DNA of 64,000 nt from Ornithinibacillus xuwenensis (GCF_039614845.1 NZ_JBDIML010000001.1:124001-188000), one strand, 5' to 3'. Positions 1 to 7,156 are shown, counted from the first letter of the stretch. The notes: generated by a model from the sequence alone, not told the origin. Made by a program: numbers and translations.

Positions 1-203
1 ACCTAATTTACCCAGGACAAAAAATTAAATTGCCTAATGGATCCGCATCAAAAACTAGTAAGAAGTATCATACTGTAGAACGTGGTGATACCGTTTCAGC
101 ATTAGCTAATAAATATGGTTCAGCATGGTCACAAATAAAGTCATGGAATAAATTAGATAGTAACTATACAATTTATCCAGGACAAAAATTGCGAGTGAAA
201 TAA
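1..203 (+). CDS. C-terminal end of a LysM-domain peptidoglycan hydrolase (endolysin), partial
   Basis: The frame is open from the window edge to the TAA at 201-203. It encodes the end of one LysM repeat (IYPGQKIKL), a short Ser/Lys linker and a second complete LysM repeat that starts at YHTVERGDTVSALANKYG and ends with IYPGQKLRV. LysM repeats bind peptidoglycan and are common at the C-terminus of phage endolysins. The catalytic domain is upstream of the window, so its chemistry is unknown. A strong terminator follows at once, as expected for the last gene of a lysis cassette. Confidence 0.8.
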   Translation, partial: LIYPGQKIKLPNGSASKTSKKYHTVERGDTVSALANKYGSAWSQIKSWNKLDSNYTIYPGQKLRVK

Positions 204-251
204 GAAAGTATAAAGTTTAAAAATCTCATTCTATTAATCGAATTATTTAAA

Positions 252-286
252 AAAGCCCAGCTGCGGAAACAGTTGGGCTTTTTTTA
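252..286 (+). terminator. Rho-independent terminator after the LysM endolysin
   Basis: An 11-bp stem (AAGCCCAGCTG paired with CAGTTGGGCTT) is closed by a short loop and followed by seven T. It ends the lysis-cassette transcript. On the other strand the A-rich side can also serve the convergent gene that ends at 289. Confidence 0.85.
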
Positions 287-288
287 TG

Positions 289-534
289 TTACTTATCATA
301 TGGTCGGTATTTTTCTTGGAGAGACTTAGCTGCTTGTTTTCTTTCTTCAACATCTTCACGTAAAAACAACTTATCTCTACTTACTTCTTTTATTGGATTT
401 AACTTACCTCTTTTTACAAGTGAATATAAGCTTTGTCGCGTGATATCAAGAGCTTCAATAACTTCTGATGTTGTCATTACTTCATTTTGTACTGCAACAA
501 TAAAATCATCTTTAGTTTTTGAAGTATATCTCAT
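289..534 (-). CDS. Small helix-turn-helix DNA-binding protein (excisionase/MerR-like fold)
   Basis: 81 residues. The core MTTSEVIEALDITRQSLYSL followed by VKRGKLNPIKEVSRDKLFLREDVE has the pattern of helix-turn-helix family 17 (MerR/excisionase-type) domains: a recognition helix and then a wing that ends at 'F..EDVE'. Such proteins act as excisionases or small repressors. It lies in an operon with the membrane peptide gene at 537-710, starting two bases after that gene's stop. In a serine-integrase element it is one candidate for the recombination directionality factor, but nothing in the sequence proves this. Confidence 0.6.
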   Translation of the reverse strand: MRYTSKTKDDFIVAVQNEVMTTSEVIEALDITRQSLYSLVKRGKLNPIKEVSRDKLFLREDVEERKQAAKSLQEKYRPYDK

Positions 535-536
535 AA

Positions 537-710
537 TTATTTGCTCCTTTTATTTGGAAGTAAAAGCTTTATGATGAATATTAAAAACCAAAGAATTGAC
601 ACCGAGAAACCAATCCAACTTAATACACTCATATTACTAAAATCTAATTCAACTAGATAAGCAGCTAAAATAATGAACACCAGAAAGTCTGTTGTGGATA
701 TTCTTTTCAT
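537..710 (-). CDS. Small membrane protein, unknown function
   Basis: 57 residues from ATG at 710 to TAA at 537-539. It has two hydrophobic stretches, roughly residues 9-20 (FLVFIILAAYLV) and 31-51 (SWIGFSVSILWFLIFIIKLL), and ends in a basic tail (NKRSK). The downstream helix-turn-helix gene begins at once after its stop, so the two are probably co-transcribed. I do not recognise a family. Coding status rests on the frame, hydrophobic pattern and gene spacing. Confidence 0.5.
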   Translation of the reverse strand: MKRISTTDFLVFIILAAYLVELDFSNMSVLSWIGFSVSILWFLIFIIKLLLPNKRSK

Positions 711-723
711 AATTTTATGGAGA

Positions 724-735
724 ATGTGGTATAAT
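724..735 (+). promoter_or_regulatory. Extended -10 promoter, candidate source of an antisense RNA
   Basis: The sequence TGTGGTATAAT contains a perfect TGnTATAAT extended -10. A transcript from here would begin near 742 and immediately form a GC-rich hairpin (GGGGAG, loop TTGTT, CTCCCC at 747-763). It would then run antisense into the 3' end and body of the micro-peptide gene on the minus strand. No clear ORF begins downstream of it on the plus strand, which favours a non-coding product. Confidence 0.5.
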
Positions 736-770
736 ATTATTGGGAAGGGGAGTTGTTCTCCCCTATTGTC

Positions 771-875
771 TTAGTCCTTATCCTTGCCGGTTATTCTATC
801 GTATATATCAAGTAGTGCCTTGATACTTGCGATTATTCCAGCAATGATGAGGACTATATTTCTTACATCCTCCAT
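771..875 (-). CDS. 34-residue hydrophobic peptide, candidate type I toxin
   Basis: The frame starts at ATG 875 behind a near-perfect ribosome site (AAAAGGAGGTG, 7 bases upstream) and ends at TAA 771-773. The peptide is a short acidic start (MEDVRN), one hydrophobic helix (IVLIIAGIIASIKALLDI) and a charged C-terminus (YDRITGKDKD). That is the build of small membrane toxins and holin-like peptides. It has its own consensus sigma-A promoter and faces an opposing extended -10 promoter. I infer a type I toxin-antitoxin pair like txpA/ratA. No homology was tested. Confidence 0.5.
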   Translation of the reverse strand: MEDVRNIVLIIAGIIASIKALLDIYDRITGKDKD

Positions 876-901
876 TTTTTCACCTCCTTTTCTATATCTT
901 T

Positions 902-930
902 ATTATACAACATCTACTAACTATAGTCAA
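902..930 (-). promoter_or_regulatory. Consensus sigma-A promoter for the 34-residue peptide
   Basis: Read on the minus strand: TTGACT, a 17-base spacer, TATAAT. The -10 lies about 27 bases upstream of the start codon, just ahead of the AAAAGGAGGTG ribosome site. A promoter this close to consensus for a 34-codon gene is itself evidence that the peptide is real. Confidence 0.7.
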
Positions 931-962
931 CAGATATTTGGTATTTTTTTCTACTTTTTTAT

Positions 963-994
963 ATGAAAAAACCAACCTATTTTGGTTGGTTTAA
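963..994 (-). terminator. Terminator of the 991-1341 gene
   Basis: A 9-bp stem (AAACCAACC / GGTTGGTTT) with a 6-base loop is followed on the minus strand by TTTTTT. The stem begins within the stop codon of the upstream minus-strand gene. Confidence 0.8.
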
Positions 995-1341
995 TCTTTC
1001 CATATTCTATCCTTACGTTCAAACCCTCTAGCTTTATCGCCATATAAATAATCACTCATTAATTGACTGGTGAATGCTTTTAATTCCTCTGTGGAATACT
1101 CTAACAGCTCATTATTCATCGTGTATTTACCATTTTTCAACCGTTTCACATCTATACGATACCTCGAATGTAATTCATCCTTCAACTTATAAAAGTCTTC
1201 TTGCATCCGTTCGATAATGGATTCCAACATATCTTGATACAGATTTCCTAATTTAACTTTTTTGAAGTTCTCAAGATCTTGCTTAAATACCTTTATAGCC
1301 ATTGGCATTGCTATGTACTTGGATAACATCTCTTGACTCAA
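991..1341 (-). CDS. Hypothetical protein of prophage 1
   Basis: The best start is TTG at 1341, placed 6 bases after GAGGTG; the frame is open further upstream but has no ribosome site there. This gives 116 residues. The protein is rich in Lys, Glu and Leu, probably mostly helical, with no membrane segment or recognisable motif. It is followed by its own terminator. I do not recognise the family. Its place among element-edge genes suggests an accessory or regulatory role, but that is a guess. Confidence 0.55.
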   Translation of the reverse strand: MSQEMLSKYIAMPMAIKVFKQDLENFKKVKLGNLYQDMLESIIERMQEDFYKLKDELHSRYRIDVKRLKNGKYTMNNELLEYSTEELKAFTSQLMSDYLYGDKARGFERKDRIWKD

Positions 1342-1431
1342 TAATAACACCTCACTTAAGTGGTTAAACAACGACTATTTATAATATCGCAGCTTATGTA
1401 TATTTGAAATATAATAATTATAATTTATATC

Positions 1432-1479
1432 TTGAATAGAAACAAGTGTTCGTATATAATTAATGCAAACAAGTGTTCT
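1432..1479 (+). promoter_or_regulatory. Promoter with two direct LexA-like repeats
   Basis: TTGAAT (1432-1437) and TATAAT (1456-1461) form a sigma-A promoter with an 18-base spacer. The 12-mer AAACAAGTGTTC occurs twice, at 1441-1452 inside the spacer and at 1468-1479 in the initial transcribed region, 27 bases apart. Each copy is one base off the Bacillus LexA core GAAC-N4-GTTC. Placement over the promoter implies an operator. Whether LexA or an element repressor binds is unknown. Confidence 0.55.
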
Positions 1480-1496
1480 TAAAGGTGGTATTTTTC

Positions 1497-1712
1497 GTGA
1501 AGGGATTAATGGCGCGATCAATTGAAAGCAAAGAAAAAATTGTCATCTTTTATATTGATAGAAATAATAATATTACTCAACGTTATATCCGCATTATTAG
1601 TTTTGATGAGGAAACTGTTATAGCATTTTGTTTCTGGCGCAAGAAGATAAGAAATTTTAAAATGAAAAATATTCTATCTGCGGGACCAATTAAAAATAGA
1701 ATGGGTGCATAA
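1497..1712 (+). CDS. Small WYL-like domain protein
   Basis: The start is taken as GTG 1497 (ribosome site AAAGGTGG nine bases upstream), giving 71 residues; ATG 1509 is an alternative. The pattern 'KIVIFYIDRNNNITQRYIRI', then 'VIAFCFWRKKIRNFKMKNI', resembles the ligand-binding core of WYL domains (an 'I.Y.D..G..T.R.I.P' strand pair followed by 'AYC..RKE.R.FRLDRI'). There is no separate DNA-binding region. It sits behind an operator-bearing promoter and just before the integrase, so a role in the element's regulation is plausible. Confidence 0.5.
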   Translation: MKGLMARSIESKEKIVIFYIDRNNNITQRYIRIISFDEETVIAFCFWRKKIRNFKMKNILSAGPIKNRMGA

Positions 1713-1733
1713 GTAAATATAGCTAATCCTAAA

Positions 1734-1757
1734 AGCAGATTATCTCTGCTTTTTTTA
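1734..1757 (+). terminator. Terminator after the WYL-like gene
   Basis: AGCAGA / TCTGCT stem with a 5-base loop and seven following T. It separates the small gene from the integrase, which therefore needs its own promoter in 1758-1824. That stretch contains TATAAT near 1783 and the palindrome GTCATATGAC. Confidence 0.75.
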
Positions 1758-1824
1758 TGACCAAATACATATCATATTACTATATAATATAGTCATATGA
1801 CCCAAAAACAATCGGAGGGATAAT

Positions 1825-3345
1825 ATGTTAAATCAGCAGCGGTCAGAACTAACAAAGTACAATGATTATAAATATATCGTATATGCTCGTGTTTCCAGCG
1901 GAAAAGACAGTCAAAAAGACTCTGTACCCAACCAAATTGATATTTGTCGTTATTGGTTGGAACAAAATAATTTCGAATGGGAGGATGATTCAGTACTAAT
2001 TGATGAAGATAAATCAGGAACTCTATTTATAGAACGGGAAGCAATGCAATTAATTTTGGAAAAAGCAAGAAATAGAGAAATTAAAATGGTAGCTTTTAAG
2101 TCTATTCACCGATTAGCAAGGGATCTTAAAGATGCGCTAGAAATCAAGGAAGTATTACTTGGGCATGGGGTGAGGGTAGTTACTATTGAAGAAGGCTACG
2201 ATAGTCAAGTTGAAGGTAAAAATGATATGAAGTTCGAAATGTATTCTATGTTTGCAGCACAACTACCTAAAACTATTTCTGTATCAATTAGTTCCGCATT
2301 AGCTGCTAAAGTTCGCAGGGGGGAACATATTGGAAAGGTACCTTATGGCTATGAAAGAATTGACAAGAAATTAGTTGTTAAGGCAGATGAAGCTGAAATC
2401 ATTAGAAAAATATACAATTGGTATAATGAAGGATATGGATTTAAAGCAATCACTAATATGTTAAACGAAGGATTGGAAAGTGGAGAATTCTTGCCCCCAA
2501 GAAGTAAAGGGAAATGGCAAGTAACCACTATTCAACGTATTATTAAAAATCCAACATTTTGTGGAATATTAATTTTAAATCAGTATACAACAATAAAAGT
2601 TGATGGAAGAAAAAAACAAATTCGAAACCCCGAAGAAAAATGGACAATTTTCGAAGACCATCATCCTGGTATTGTTTCTAGAGATGTTTGGGAAAAGGCA
2701 AATAGTAAACCTGTAATTAATAAAAAGAAGAAAATATCTCCTTGGAATGAATTTAGAGGGTTATTGAAATGTGGGAACTGTGGTTCTAATATGGTTATTA
2801 TGCAATCATGGAGAAAAAAGAAAGATGGAACTAAGACAAGATGGAGATATTTAAAGTGTAGCGCATATAGACGAGGTGGTACTAGCATGTGCCAAAATCA
2901 TGTACCAATTACCTATGAAGATTTTAGAGAGTTTTTAGTAGGCATATTAAAGGAAAAAGGCGAGGAAATGGTATTTGATTTTAATAATGTTTATGGCACC
3001 CACAAGAAGCAGCAGATTCTCAAGTTAGAGAAGTCCATTGAAGAATACCAGAATAAAAGTAAGGAACTACTAGATATACGTCTTAATAGGTTAATTGACA
3101 ATAATGAATTTGAAGAAAAACGCGCTGAACTAGATAAGTTGATTAAAAGTGCCCAAGATAAATTGTTTATATATAATAAGGAAGAAATTAGTAATAAGAC
3201 GGTGAAGAATGTCAAAGAGGCGTTTGATGAGATTGATAGAAAAGACCAAGACATTTTCCATGCACTACAAGTAATCATTGATTATATCACTATACATATA
3301 GATGGCAAAATTGACATTCATTATAACTTTGATATAAACAAATAA
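1825..3345 (+). CDS. Large serine recombinase / integrase of element 1
   Basis: 506 residues, the usual size of large serine integrases. Domains in order: resolvase/invertase catalytic domain with YARVS near residues 20-24 (nucleophile Ser24) and the conserved helix 'FKSIHRLARDLKDALE'; recombinase domain from about residue 160 (GKVPYGYERID, then NEGLESGEF and PTFCGILILNQY); zinc ribbon with CGNCGSNM at about 316 and a second Cys pair at about 345-355; then a coiled-coil tail. It performs site-specific integration and, with a directionality factor, excision. Its stop lies about 33 bases from the gerE junction and it is convergent with the gerE remnant, as expected for the integrase that made that junction. 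Ribosome site TCGGAGGG precedes ATG 1825. Confidence 0.95.
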   Translation: MLNQQRSELTKYNDYKYIVYARVSSGKDSQKDSVPNQIDICRYWLEQNNFEWEDDSVLIDEDKSGTLFIEREAMQLILEKARNREIKMVAFKSIHRLARDLKDALEIKEVLLGHGVRVVTIEEGYDSQVEGKNDMKFEMYSMFAAQLPKTISVSISSALAAKVRRGEHIGKVPYGYERIDKKLVVKADEAEIIRKIYNWYNEGYGFKAITNMLNEGLESGEFLPPRSKGKWQVTTIQRIIKNPTFCGILILNQYTTIKVDGRKKQIRNPEEKWTIFEDHHPGIVSRDVWEKANSKPVINKKKKISPWNEFRGLLKCGNCGSNMVIMQSWRKKKDGTKTRWRYLKCSAYRRGGTSMCQNHVPITYEDFREFLVGILKEKGEEMVFDFNNVYGTHKKQQILKLEKSIEEYQNKSKELLDIRLNRLIDNNEFEEKRAELDKLIKSAQDKLFIYNKEEISNKTVKNVKEAFDEIDRKDQDIFHALQVIIDYITIHIDGKIDIHYNFDINK

Positions 3346-3530
3346 TATTTTTTTGCGATTTGCTCGCTAATGGTATGCATAGCATTTGAAATGTGATTAC
3401 GGACAGTTTTTTCAGATATAAACAATTCCTGGGCAATTTCTTTTGTTGTTTTGTCTTGAACTAAGAGCTCGAATACTTCCTTCTCTCGTTTAGTTAATAA
3501 TTGCTTCGGCTTGTAGTCGTTGTCCTTCAA
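3321..3530 (-). pseudogene. gerE: 5' part of gerE, interrupted by element 1
   Basis: The frame starts at TTG 3530 behind AAGGAGGGG and is nearly identical in pattern to GerE, the LuxR/FixJ-type regulator of late coat genes in the mother cell: LLTKREKEVFELLVQDKTTK, then EIAQELFISEKTVRNHISNAM. GerE normally has about 74 residues. Here residues 1-51 are native and the last 18 come from element DNA, so the distal part of the recognition helix region and the dimerisation helix are missing. As it stands the product should not be a normal GerE. Precise excision would rejoin it with the 3' portion beyond the left edge. Confidence 0.9.
3366..3386. other. Attachment-site junction (att) between element 1 and gerE
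   Basis: Reading gerE on the minus strand, similarity to B. subtilis GerE holds through the codons for Asn-Ala-Met (3386-3378) and then stops: the family continues with Gln-Lys-Leu-Gly, while this frame runs into element DNA. The serine-integrase crossover dinucleotide must therefore lie at or near 3370-3382. The exact core cannot be fixed without the other junction. Confidence 0.75.
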
Positions 3531-3592
3531 ATGTTAACCCCTCCTTGCTGTCATAGAGCTGCAGTATGGAGGGCAATTATTTAGTCACTAAT

Positions 3593-3620
3593 AGCTTATG
3601 TGATGGATATTAAACGGTGC
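3593..3620 (-). promoter_or_regulatory. Sigma-K-like promoter of gerE
   Basis: On the minus strand CATAAGCT (3600-3593) matches the sigma-K -10 consensus CATAnnnT, and an AC dinucleotide in GCGCACC lies about 17 bases upstream, as in sigma-K -35 elements. B. subtilis gerE is transcribed by sigma-K, so this is the expected control. The spacing was estimated by eye. Confidence 0.5.
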
Positions 3621-3761
3621 GCACATTTATCCATAGAAAAAAATATATTAATATACACCCTTTTCACTATGAAAATGTCTCTTTTTTTAAATAAACGATA
3701 AGTTTTTCGAGCTTTTATGATAAAATATGACTATACTTATGGAAGTTCGGGAGGTTAAAAC

Positions 3762-4217
3762 TTGGATAAAAACCACATCTCTTCAGATGCGATTGCAAAA
3801 TTAGAAAAGAAACTCCGACATATATCGGGAGGAATAAAACAAAATGGAAGAAAGATATTAAATAACTATCCGATAACAAACCCACAATTTATAGCGCTTC
3901 AATGGCTACAAGAAGAAGGCGATCTTACGATTGGAGAGTTGTCTGCTAAAAATGGGTTAGCATTCAGCACGACAACCGATTTAGTTGATCGGATGGAGAA
4001 AAACGGACTTGTTGAAAGAATTCGTGATACGAATGATCGTCGAGTCGTTCGTATTCATGTTCTAGAAAAGGGTAAAAGAATCATTAAGGAAGTAATAAAA
4101 AAACGTCAAGATTATTTAGGGGAAGTATTAGAAACCTTTTCTGAAGAACAAACATCAACGTTAATTGAATTATTGGATTTACTATATAATCAGATGAAAA
4201 CTGTTAATGAAAAATAA
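3762..4217 (+). CDS. ysmB: MarR-family transcriptional regulator
   Basis: 151 residues from TTG 3762, behind GGGAGGTT. The winged helix-turn-helix is visible as LTIGELSAKNGLAFSTTTDL followed by VDRMEKNGLVERIRDTNDRR, the MarR DNA-recognition helix and wing with the hallmark 'D.RDRR'-like end. Flanking helices form the dimer interface. In B. subtilis the MarR gene ysmB sits between gerE and racE, exactly as here; the thioesterase gene ysmA found there is missing. The gene ends inside the upstream portion of the racE frame. Target and ligand are unknown. Confidence 0.85.
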   Translation: MDKNHISSDAIAKLEKKLRHISGGIKQNGRKILNNYPITNPQFIALQWLQEEGDLTIGELSAKNGLAFSTTTDLVDRMEKNGLVERIRDTNDRRVVRIHVLEKGKRIIKEVIKKRQDYLGEVLETFSEEQTSTLIELLDLLYNQMKTVNEK

Positions 4218-4242
4218 TAACACCATAGAAGAGGCGGTATTT

Positions 4243-5055
4243 TTGAATAAACCAATTGGTGTCATTGACTCAGGTGTCGGTGGCTTAACTGTTGTACATG
4301 AATTAATGAGGCAATTGCCTAAGGAAAGACTTGTGTATCTTGGAGATACATTGCGTTGTCCTTATGGACCAAGAACTGCTGAAGAAGTTAGAAGATTTAC
4401 GTGGGAAATGGTTGATTTTTTACTAACGAAAAATATTAAGCTGTTAGTTGTTGCGTGTAACACAGCAACTGCGTACACGTTAGCTGAACTTCAAGAGAAG
4501 CTTTCGATTCCTGTGATTGGAGTAATACAACCAGGAGCAAGAGCAGCGATTAAGTTTACAACCAATAATCATGTTGGGATTATTGGTACAGAAGGAACGA
4601 TTCGTAGTAATGCTTATTTAGATGCTCTTCACACCATCAAGTCTGATATTGATGTATATGCACTTGCATGCCCAGCTTTTGTTCCGATGGTGGAGAAAGG
4701 AATTCTTTCTGGTGATTATGCGTTAGATATTATTGCTCAAACACTTCTTCCACTAAAACAGTTTAGTAACATGGATACGTTAATCTTAGGATGCACGCAT
4801 TATCCATTATTAAAAGATGTCATTCAGGAGGTAGTGGGATCGCAGGTTACGCTAATCTCATCTAGTGAAGAAACGGCTAGAGAAACAAGTACTATATTAG
4901 AGCTACAACAGATGCTAAATGAAGAAAATGAACAGTGCAACCACCAGTTTTATACAACTGGAGATGTTGAAATATTTACTTCTCTAACAAATCGAATATT
5001 TAATAGTTCAATCGATAATCTTAAGTCCGTGTCGATTGAAAAGGTCGTTATATAA
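4243..5055 (+). CDS. racE: Glutamate racemase
   Basis: Makes D-glutamate from L-glutamate for peptidoglycan, in the cytoplasm and without a cofactor. The start is taken as TTG 4243, behind GAGGCGG, giving 270 residues; an in-frame ATG at 4207 lacks a ribosome site and overlaps the MarR gene. Family marks: PIGVIDSGVGGLTVVHELMR at the N-terminus with the Asp-Ser pair, the first catalytic Cys in VVACNTATAY and the second in LGCTHYPLL. A strong terminator follows, so the gene may be transcribed with ysmB. Confidence 0.96.
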   Translation: MNKPIGVIDSGVGGLTVVHELMRQLPKERLVYLGDTLRCPYGPRTAEEVRRFTWEMVDFLLTKNIKLLVVACNTATAYTLAELQEKLSIPVIGVIQPGARAAIKFTTNNHVGIIGTEGTIRSNAYLDALHTIKSDIDVYALACPAFVPMVEKGILSGDYALDIIAQTLLPLKQFSNMDTLILGCTHYPLLKDVIQEVVGSQVTLISSSEETARETSTILELQQMLNEENEQCNHQFYTTGDVEIFTSLTNRIFNSSIDNLKSVSIEKVVI

Positions 5056-5094
5056 ATCGAGATTCTGATATTCATCAGGATTTCGGTTTTTTTT
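5055..5094 (+). terminator. Terminator of racE
   Basis: A 15-bp stem with three G.U pairs (AATCGAGATTCTGAT / ATCAGGATTTCGGTT) starts on the racE stop codon and is followed by a run of eight T. Confidence 0.85.
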
Positions 5095-5178
5095 ATACTT
5101 AAAATTCTTTTCATCTGGTCTAAATTTTGGGATAGGCTCGTATACATAAAAGTACAAACCATCGTAGGAGGGAATGAC

Positions 5179-6258
5179 ATGAGAAAGCGACTATTACTAA
5201 CGCTTTTCGCAACATTTTGTACATTAGTTCTATTAACTGGATGTTTCCAAGGAGAACAATCATCACCCGATATGGATCCGCCTCAAAATGCACAAGCGGT
5301 TGATAATGCACAGGAGCAAACGACAGACACAGAATCGGAAGGAAATGAATCCGATACGGAAACTGCTGGTACAGAAGACACCGTTCAGCGCCAATTATTT
5401 TTACTTGATTCAAATGGATTAGTAGCACCCCAGACGGTTGACCTTCCGGTGCCAGACTCAAAAGAAGTCGCATCACAGGTTCTAGAATACTTAGTGAAGG
5501 ACGGACCAGTTACATCGCTATTACCAAATGGTTTCCAAGCGGTACTTCCAGCTGGCACAGAGGTTCTTGGGTTAAGTATTGAAGAAGGAACAATGGTTGT
5601 TGATTTATCAGAAGAATTTAAAGAGTATGCCGCAGAAGATGAAGTACGAATCCTAGAGGCGATGACATTTACGTTGACACAATTTGATAGTGTCGAGCGT
5701 GTAAAGCTTCGAATAGAGGGAGAAGCTCAAGAAGCAATGCCGGTAAATGGTACACCAATTGCTAATGGATATTCACGAGCAAACGGAATTAATATTATTC
5801 AATCTGATACAGTTGACTTGATTAATAGTGAAGCCGTTACCATGTTTTTCCCAGCTGAACATGATGAAAACCGTTATTTTGTTCCAGTTACAAAATATGT
5901 AGAGGTAGAAAACGGTGATGTTCATAAGGCTATTGTAGAAGCATTAATTGAAGGTCCAACTTACGAAACAAATTTAATGCAAGTGTTTAATGACCAAACT
6001 GCATTACTTGACACACCGAAGCTGGATAGTGGCATTCTACAGCTAGTGTTCAACCAAGATATATTAAAAGGTGATGCGAAGAATGCAGTGATTGCAGATG
6101 AAGTAATGGAAACCTTGGTTCGTACATTAACAGAGCAAGGTGGTATTGAAGCTGTTAATGTCAAGGTAGAAAATGTAGAGCAAATTGCCAATGAAAGCGG
6201 CGAAGTATATACGGAACCTGTCACTAGAGATTTCTTTATTCCATCTGAAAAATTGTAA
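5179..6258 (+). CDS. gerM: GerM, sporulation lipoprotein with two GerMN domains
   Basis: 359 residues from ATG 5179, behind GGAGGG. A lipoprotein signal peptide (RKRLLLTLFATFCTLVLLTG, then Cys) is followed by an acidic, probably disordered linker (residues about 25-70). Two tandem GerMN repeats follow, at about 75-200 and 215-350, each with the pattern 'V..AL..L..GP......L.....Q..LLD....GI..V..ss.'. GerM is made in the mother cell in B. subtilis and is needed for stable assembly of the SpoIIIA-SpoIIQ channel and for germination. The racE-gerM-rph order is conserved. Confidence 0.93.
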   Translation: MRKRLLLTLFATFCTLVLLTGCFQGEQSSPDMDPPQNAQAVDNAQEQTTDTESEGNESDTETAGTEDTVQRQLFLLDSNGLVAPQTVDLPVPDSKEVASQVLEYLVKDGPVTSLLPNGFQAVLPAGTEVLGLSIEEGTMVVDLSEEFKEYAAEDEVRILEAMTFTLTQFDSVERVKLRIEGEAQEAMPVNGTPIANGYSRANGINIIQSDTVDLINSEAVTMFFPAEHDENRYFVPVTKYVEVENGDVHKAIVEALIEGPTYETNLMQVFNDQTALLDTPKLDSGILQLVFNQDILKGDAKNAVIADEVMETLVRTLTEQGGIEAVNVKVENVEQIANESGEVYTEPVTRDFFIPSEKL

Positions 6259-6271
6259 TAGATGCATGTAT

Positions 6272-6303
6272 AGAGGGACTATAATATAGTTCCTCTTTTT
6301 TCT
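6272..6303 (+). terminator. Terminator of gerM
   Basis: AGAGGGACTA / TAGTTCCTCT, a 10-bp stem with one mismatch or wobble, followed by TTTTTT. Confidence 0.8.
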
Positions 6304-6388
6304 ATGAGGTTAGAAGAGCATCAATTGAAATAAGGTGATTCTTTTGTGTAAAATATGATAAGCTAAACGGAGACAAGGAGGAGTTATA

Positions 6389-7156
6389 ATGAGAACTGAT
6401 CAACGAAATACAAACAGCTTACGACCTATTACGATTACTACTAATTTCATCAAGCATCCTGAAGGCTCTGTTCTAATACAAGTAGGAGAAACAAAAGTAA
6501 TTTGTAACGCAACGATAGAAGACAGGGTTCCTCCTTTTATGCGTGGCCAAGGAAAAGGCTGGATAACGGCAGAATATGCGATGTTACCAAGAGCAACTCA
6601 AGAAAGAAACATTAGAGAATCCTCAAAAGGGAAAGTCACAGGACGTACAATGGAAATCCAGCGGCTAATTGGGCGGGCATTACGTTCTGTAGTAGATTTA
6701 GAAAAAATTGGTGAAAGAACCGTTTGGATTGATTGTGATGTCATTCAAGCCGATGGAGGAACACGGACAGCTTCTATAACTGGTGCTTTTGTCGCGATGG
6801 TGTTGGCATTTGGAAAGCTTCTGGATTCGAATACGTTAAAAAAGATGCCTGTTACGGATTTCTTAGCAGCAACTTCAGTCGGGATCCTACCTGATGGAAC
6901 TGGAATATTGGACCTGAACTATGAAGAAGATTCAAAAGCAAATGTCGATATGAATGTCGTCATGACAGGTTCAGGTGAGTTTGTAGAAATACAAGGTACT
7001 GGTGAAGAAGCAACGTTTTCAATGGACCAATTACATATTTTATTAGAGCTTGCAAATGAAGGGTTAAGTGAAATATTTGAAATGCAAAAGAACGCATTAG
7101 AAAAGTTAGCTTCTCGAATTGGCGAGACAATGGAAGATAAAGGTGACAGCAAATGA
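6389..7156 (+). CDS. rph: Ribonuclease PH
   Basis: A phosphorolytic 3'-5' exoribonuclease that trims tRNA 3' ends. 255 residues from ATG 6389, behind AAGGAGGAG. Visible marks: the N-terminal 'MRTDQRNTNSLRPITI', GSVLIQVGETKVICNATIED, the catalytic loop GRTMEIQRLIGRALRSVVDL, and the phosphate/metal site IDCDVIQADGGTRTASITGA. It is about 10 residues longer than the B. subtilis enzyme, with the extra residues at the acidic C-terminus. It overlaps rdgB by four bases (ATGA), as in an operon with coupled translation. Confidence 0.97.
   Translation: MRTDQRNTNSLRPITITTNFIKHPEGSVLIQVGETKVICNATIEDRVPPFMRGQGKGWITAEYAMLPRATQERNIRESSKGKVTGRTMEIQRLIGRALRSVVDLEKIGERTVWIDCDVIQADGGTRTASITGAFVAMVLAFGKLLDSNTLKKMPVTDFLAATSVGILPDGTGILDLNYEEDSKANVDMNVVMTGSGEFVEIQGTGEEATFSMDQLHILLELANEGLSEIFEMQKNALEKLASRIGETMEDKGDSK

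Larger units (their letters stand above)
1..3380. mobile_element. Right end of prophage / integrative element 1, inserted in gerE
   Basis: This stretch holds a phage-type LysM hydrolase tail, several small regulators and a large serine recombinase whose stop codon lies about 33 bases from the point where the gerE reading frame loses similarity to GerE. The left part of the element and the other half of gerE lie outside the window. Gene content, the integrase at the edge and the broken host gene together support an integrated element. Whether it is a complete phage cannot be judged here. Confidence 0.88.

Noticed and set aside
784..966. 60-residue plus-strand open frame over the micro-peptide locus
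   Set aside because: No ribosome site, and it lies antisense to the well-supported 34-residue gene and its promoter. Its hydrophobic character is the mirror of the toxin-like helix and the T-rich promoter region.
1758..1824. Sigma-E or sigma-K promoter for the element 1 integrase
   Set aside because: CATATCAT and CATATTAC resemble late-sigma -10 elements, but no matching -35 lies at the right distance. The region is AT-rich enough for such words to occur by chance. Left as an experiment under the gerE finding.
5120..5476. 118-residue minus-strand open frame over the start of gerM
   Set aside because: No ribosome site or promoter, antisense to a clear lipoprotein gene. Composition fits a frame shadow.
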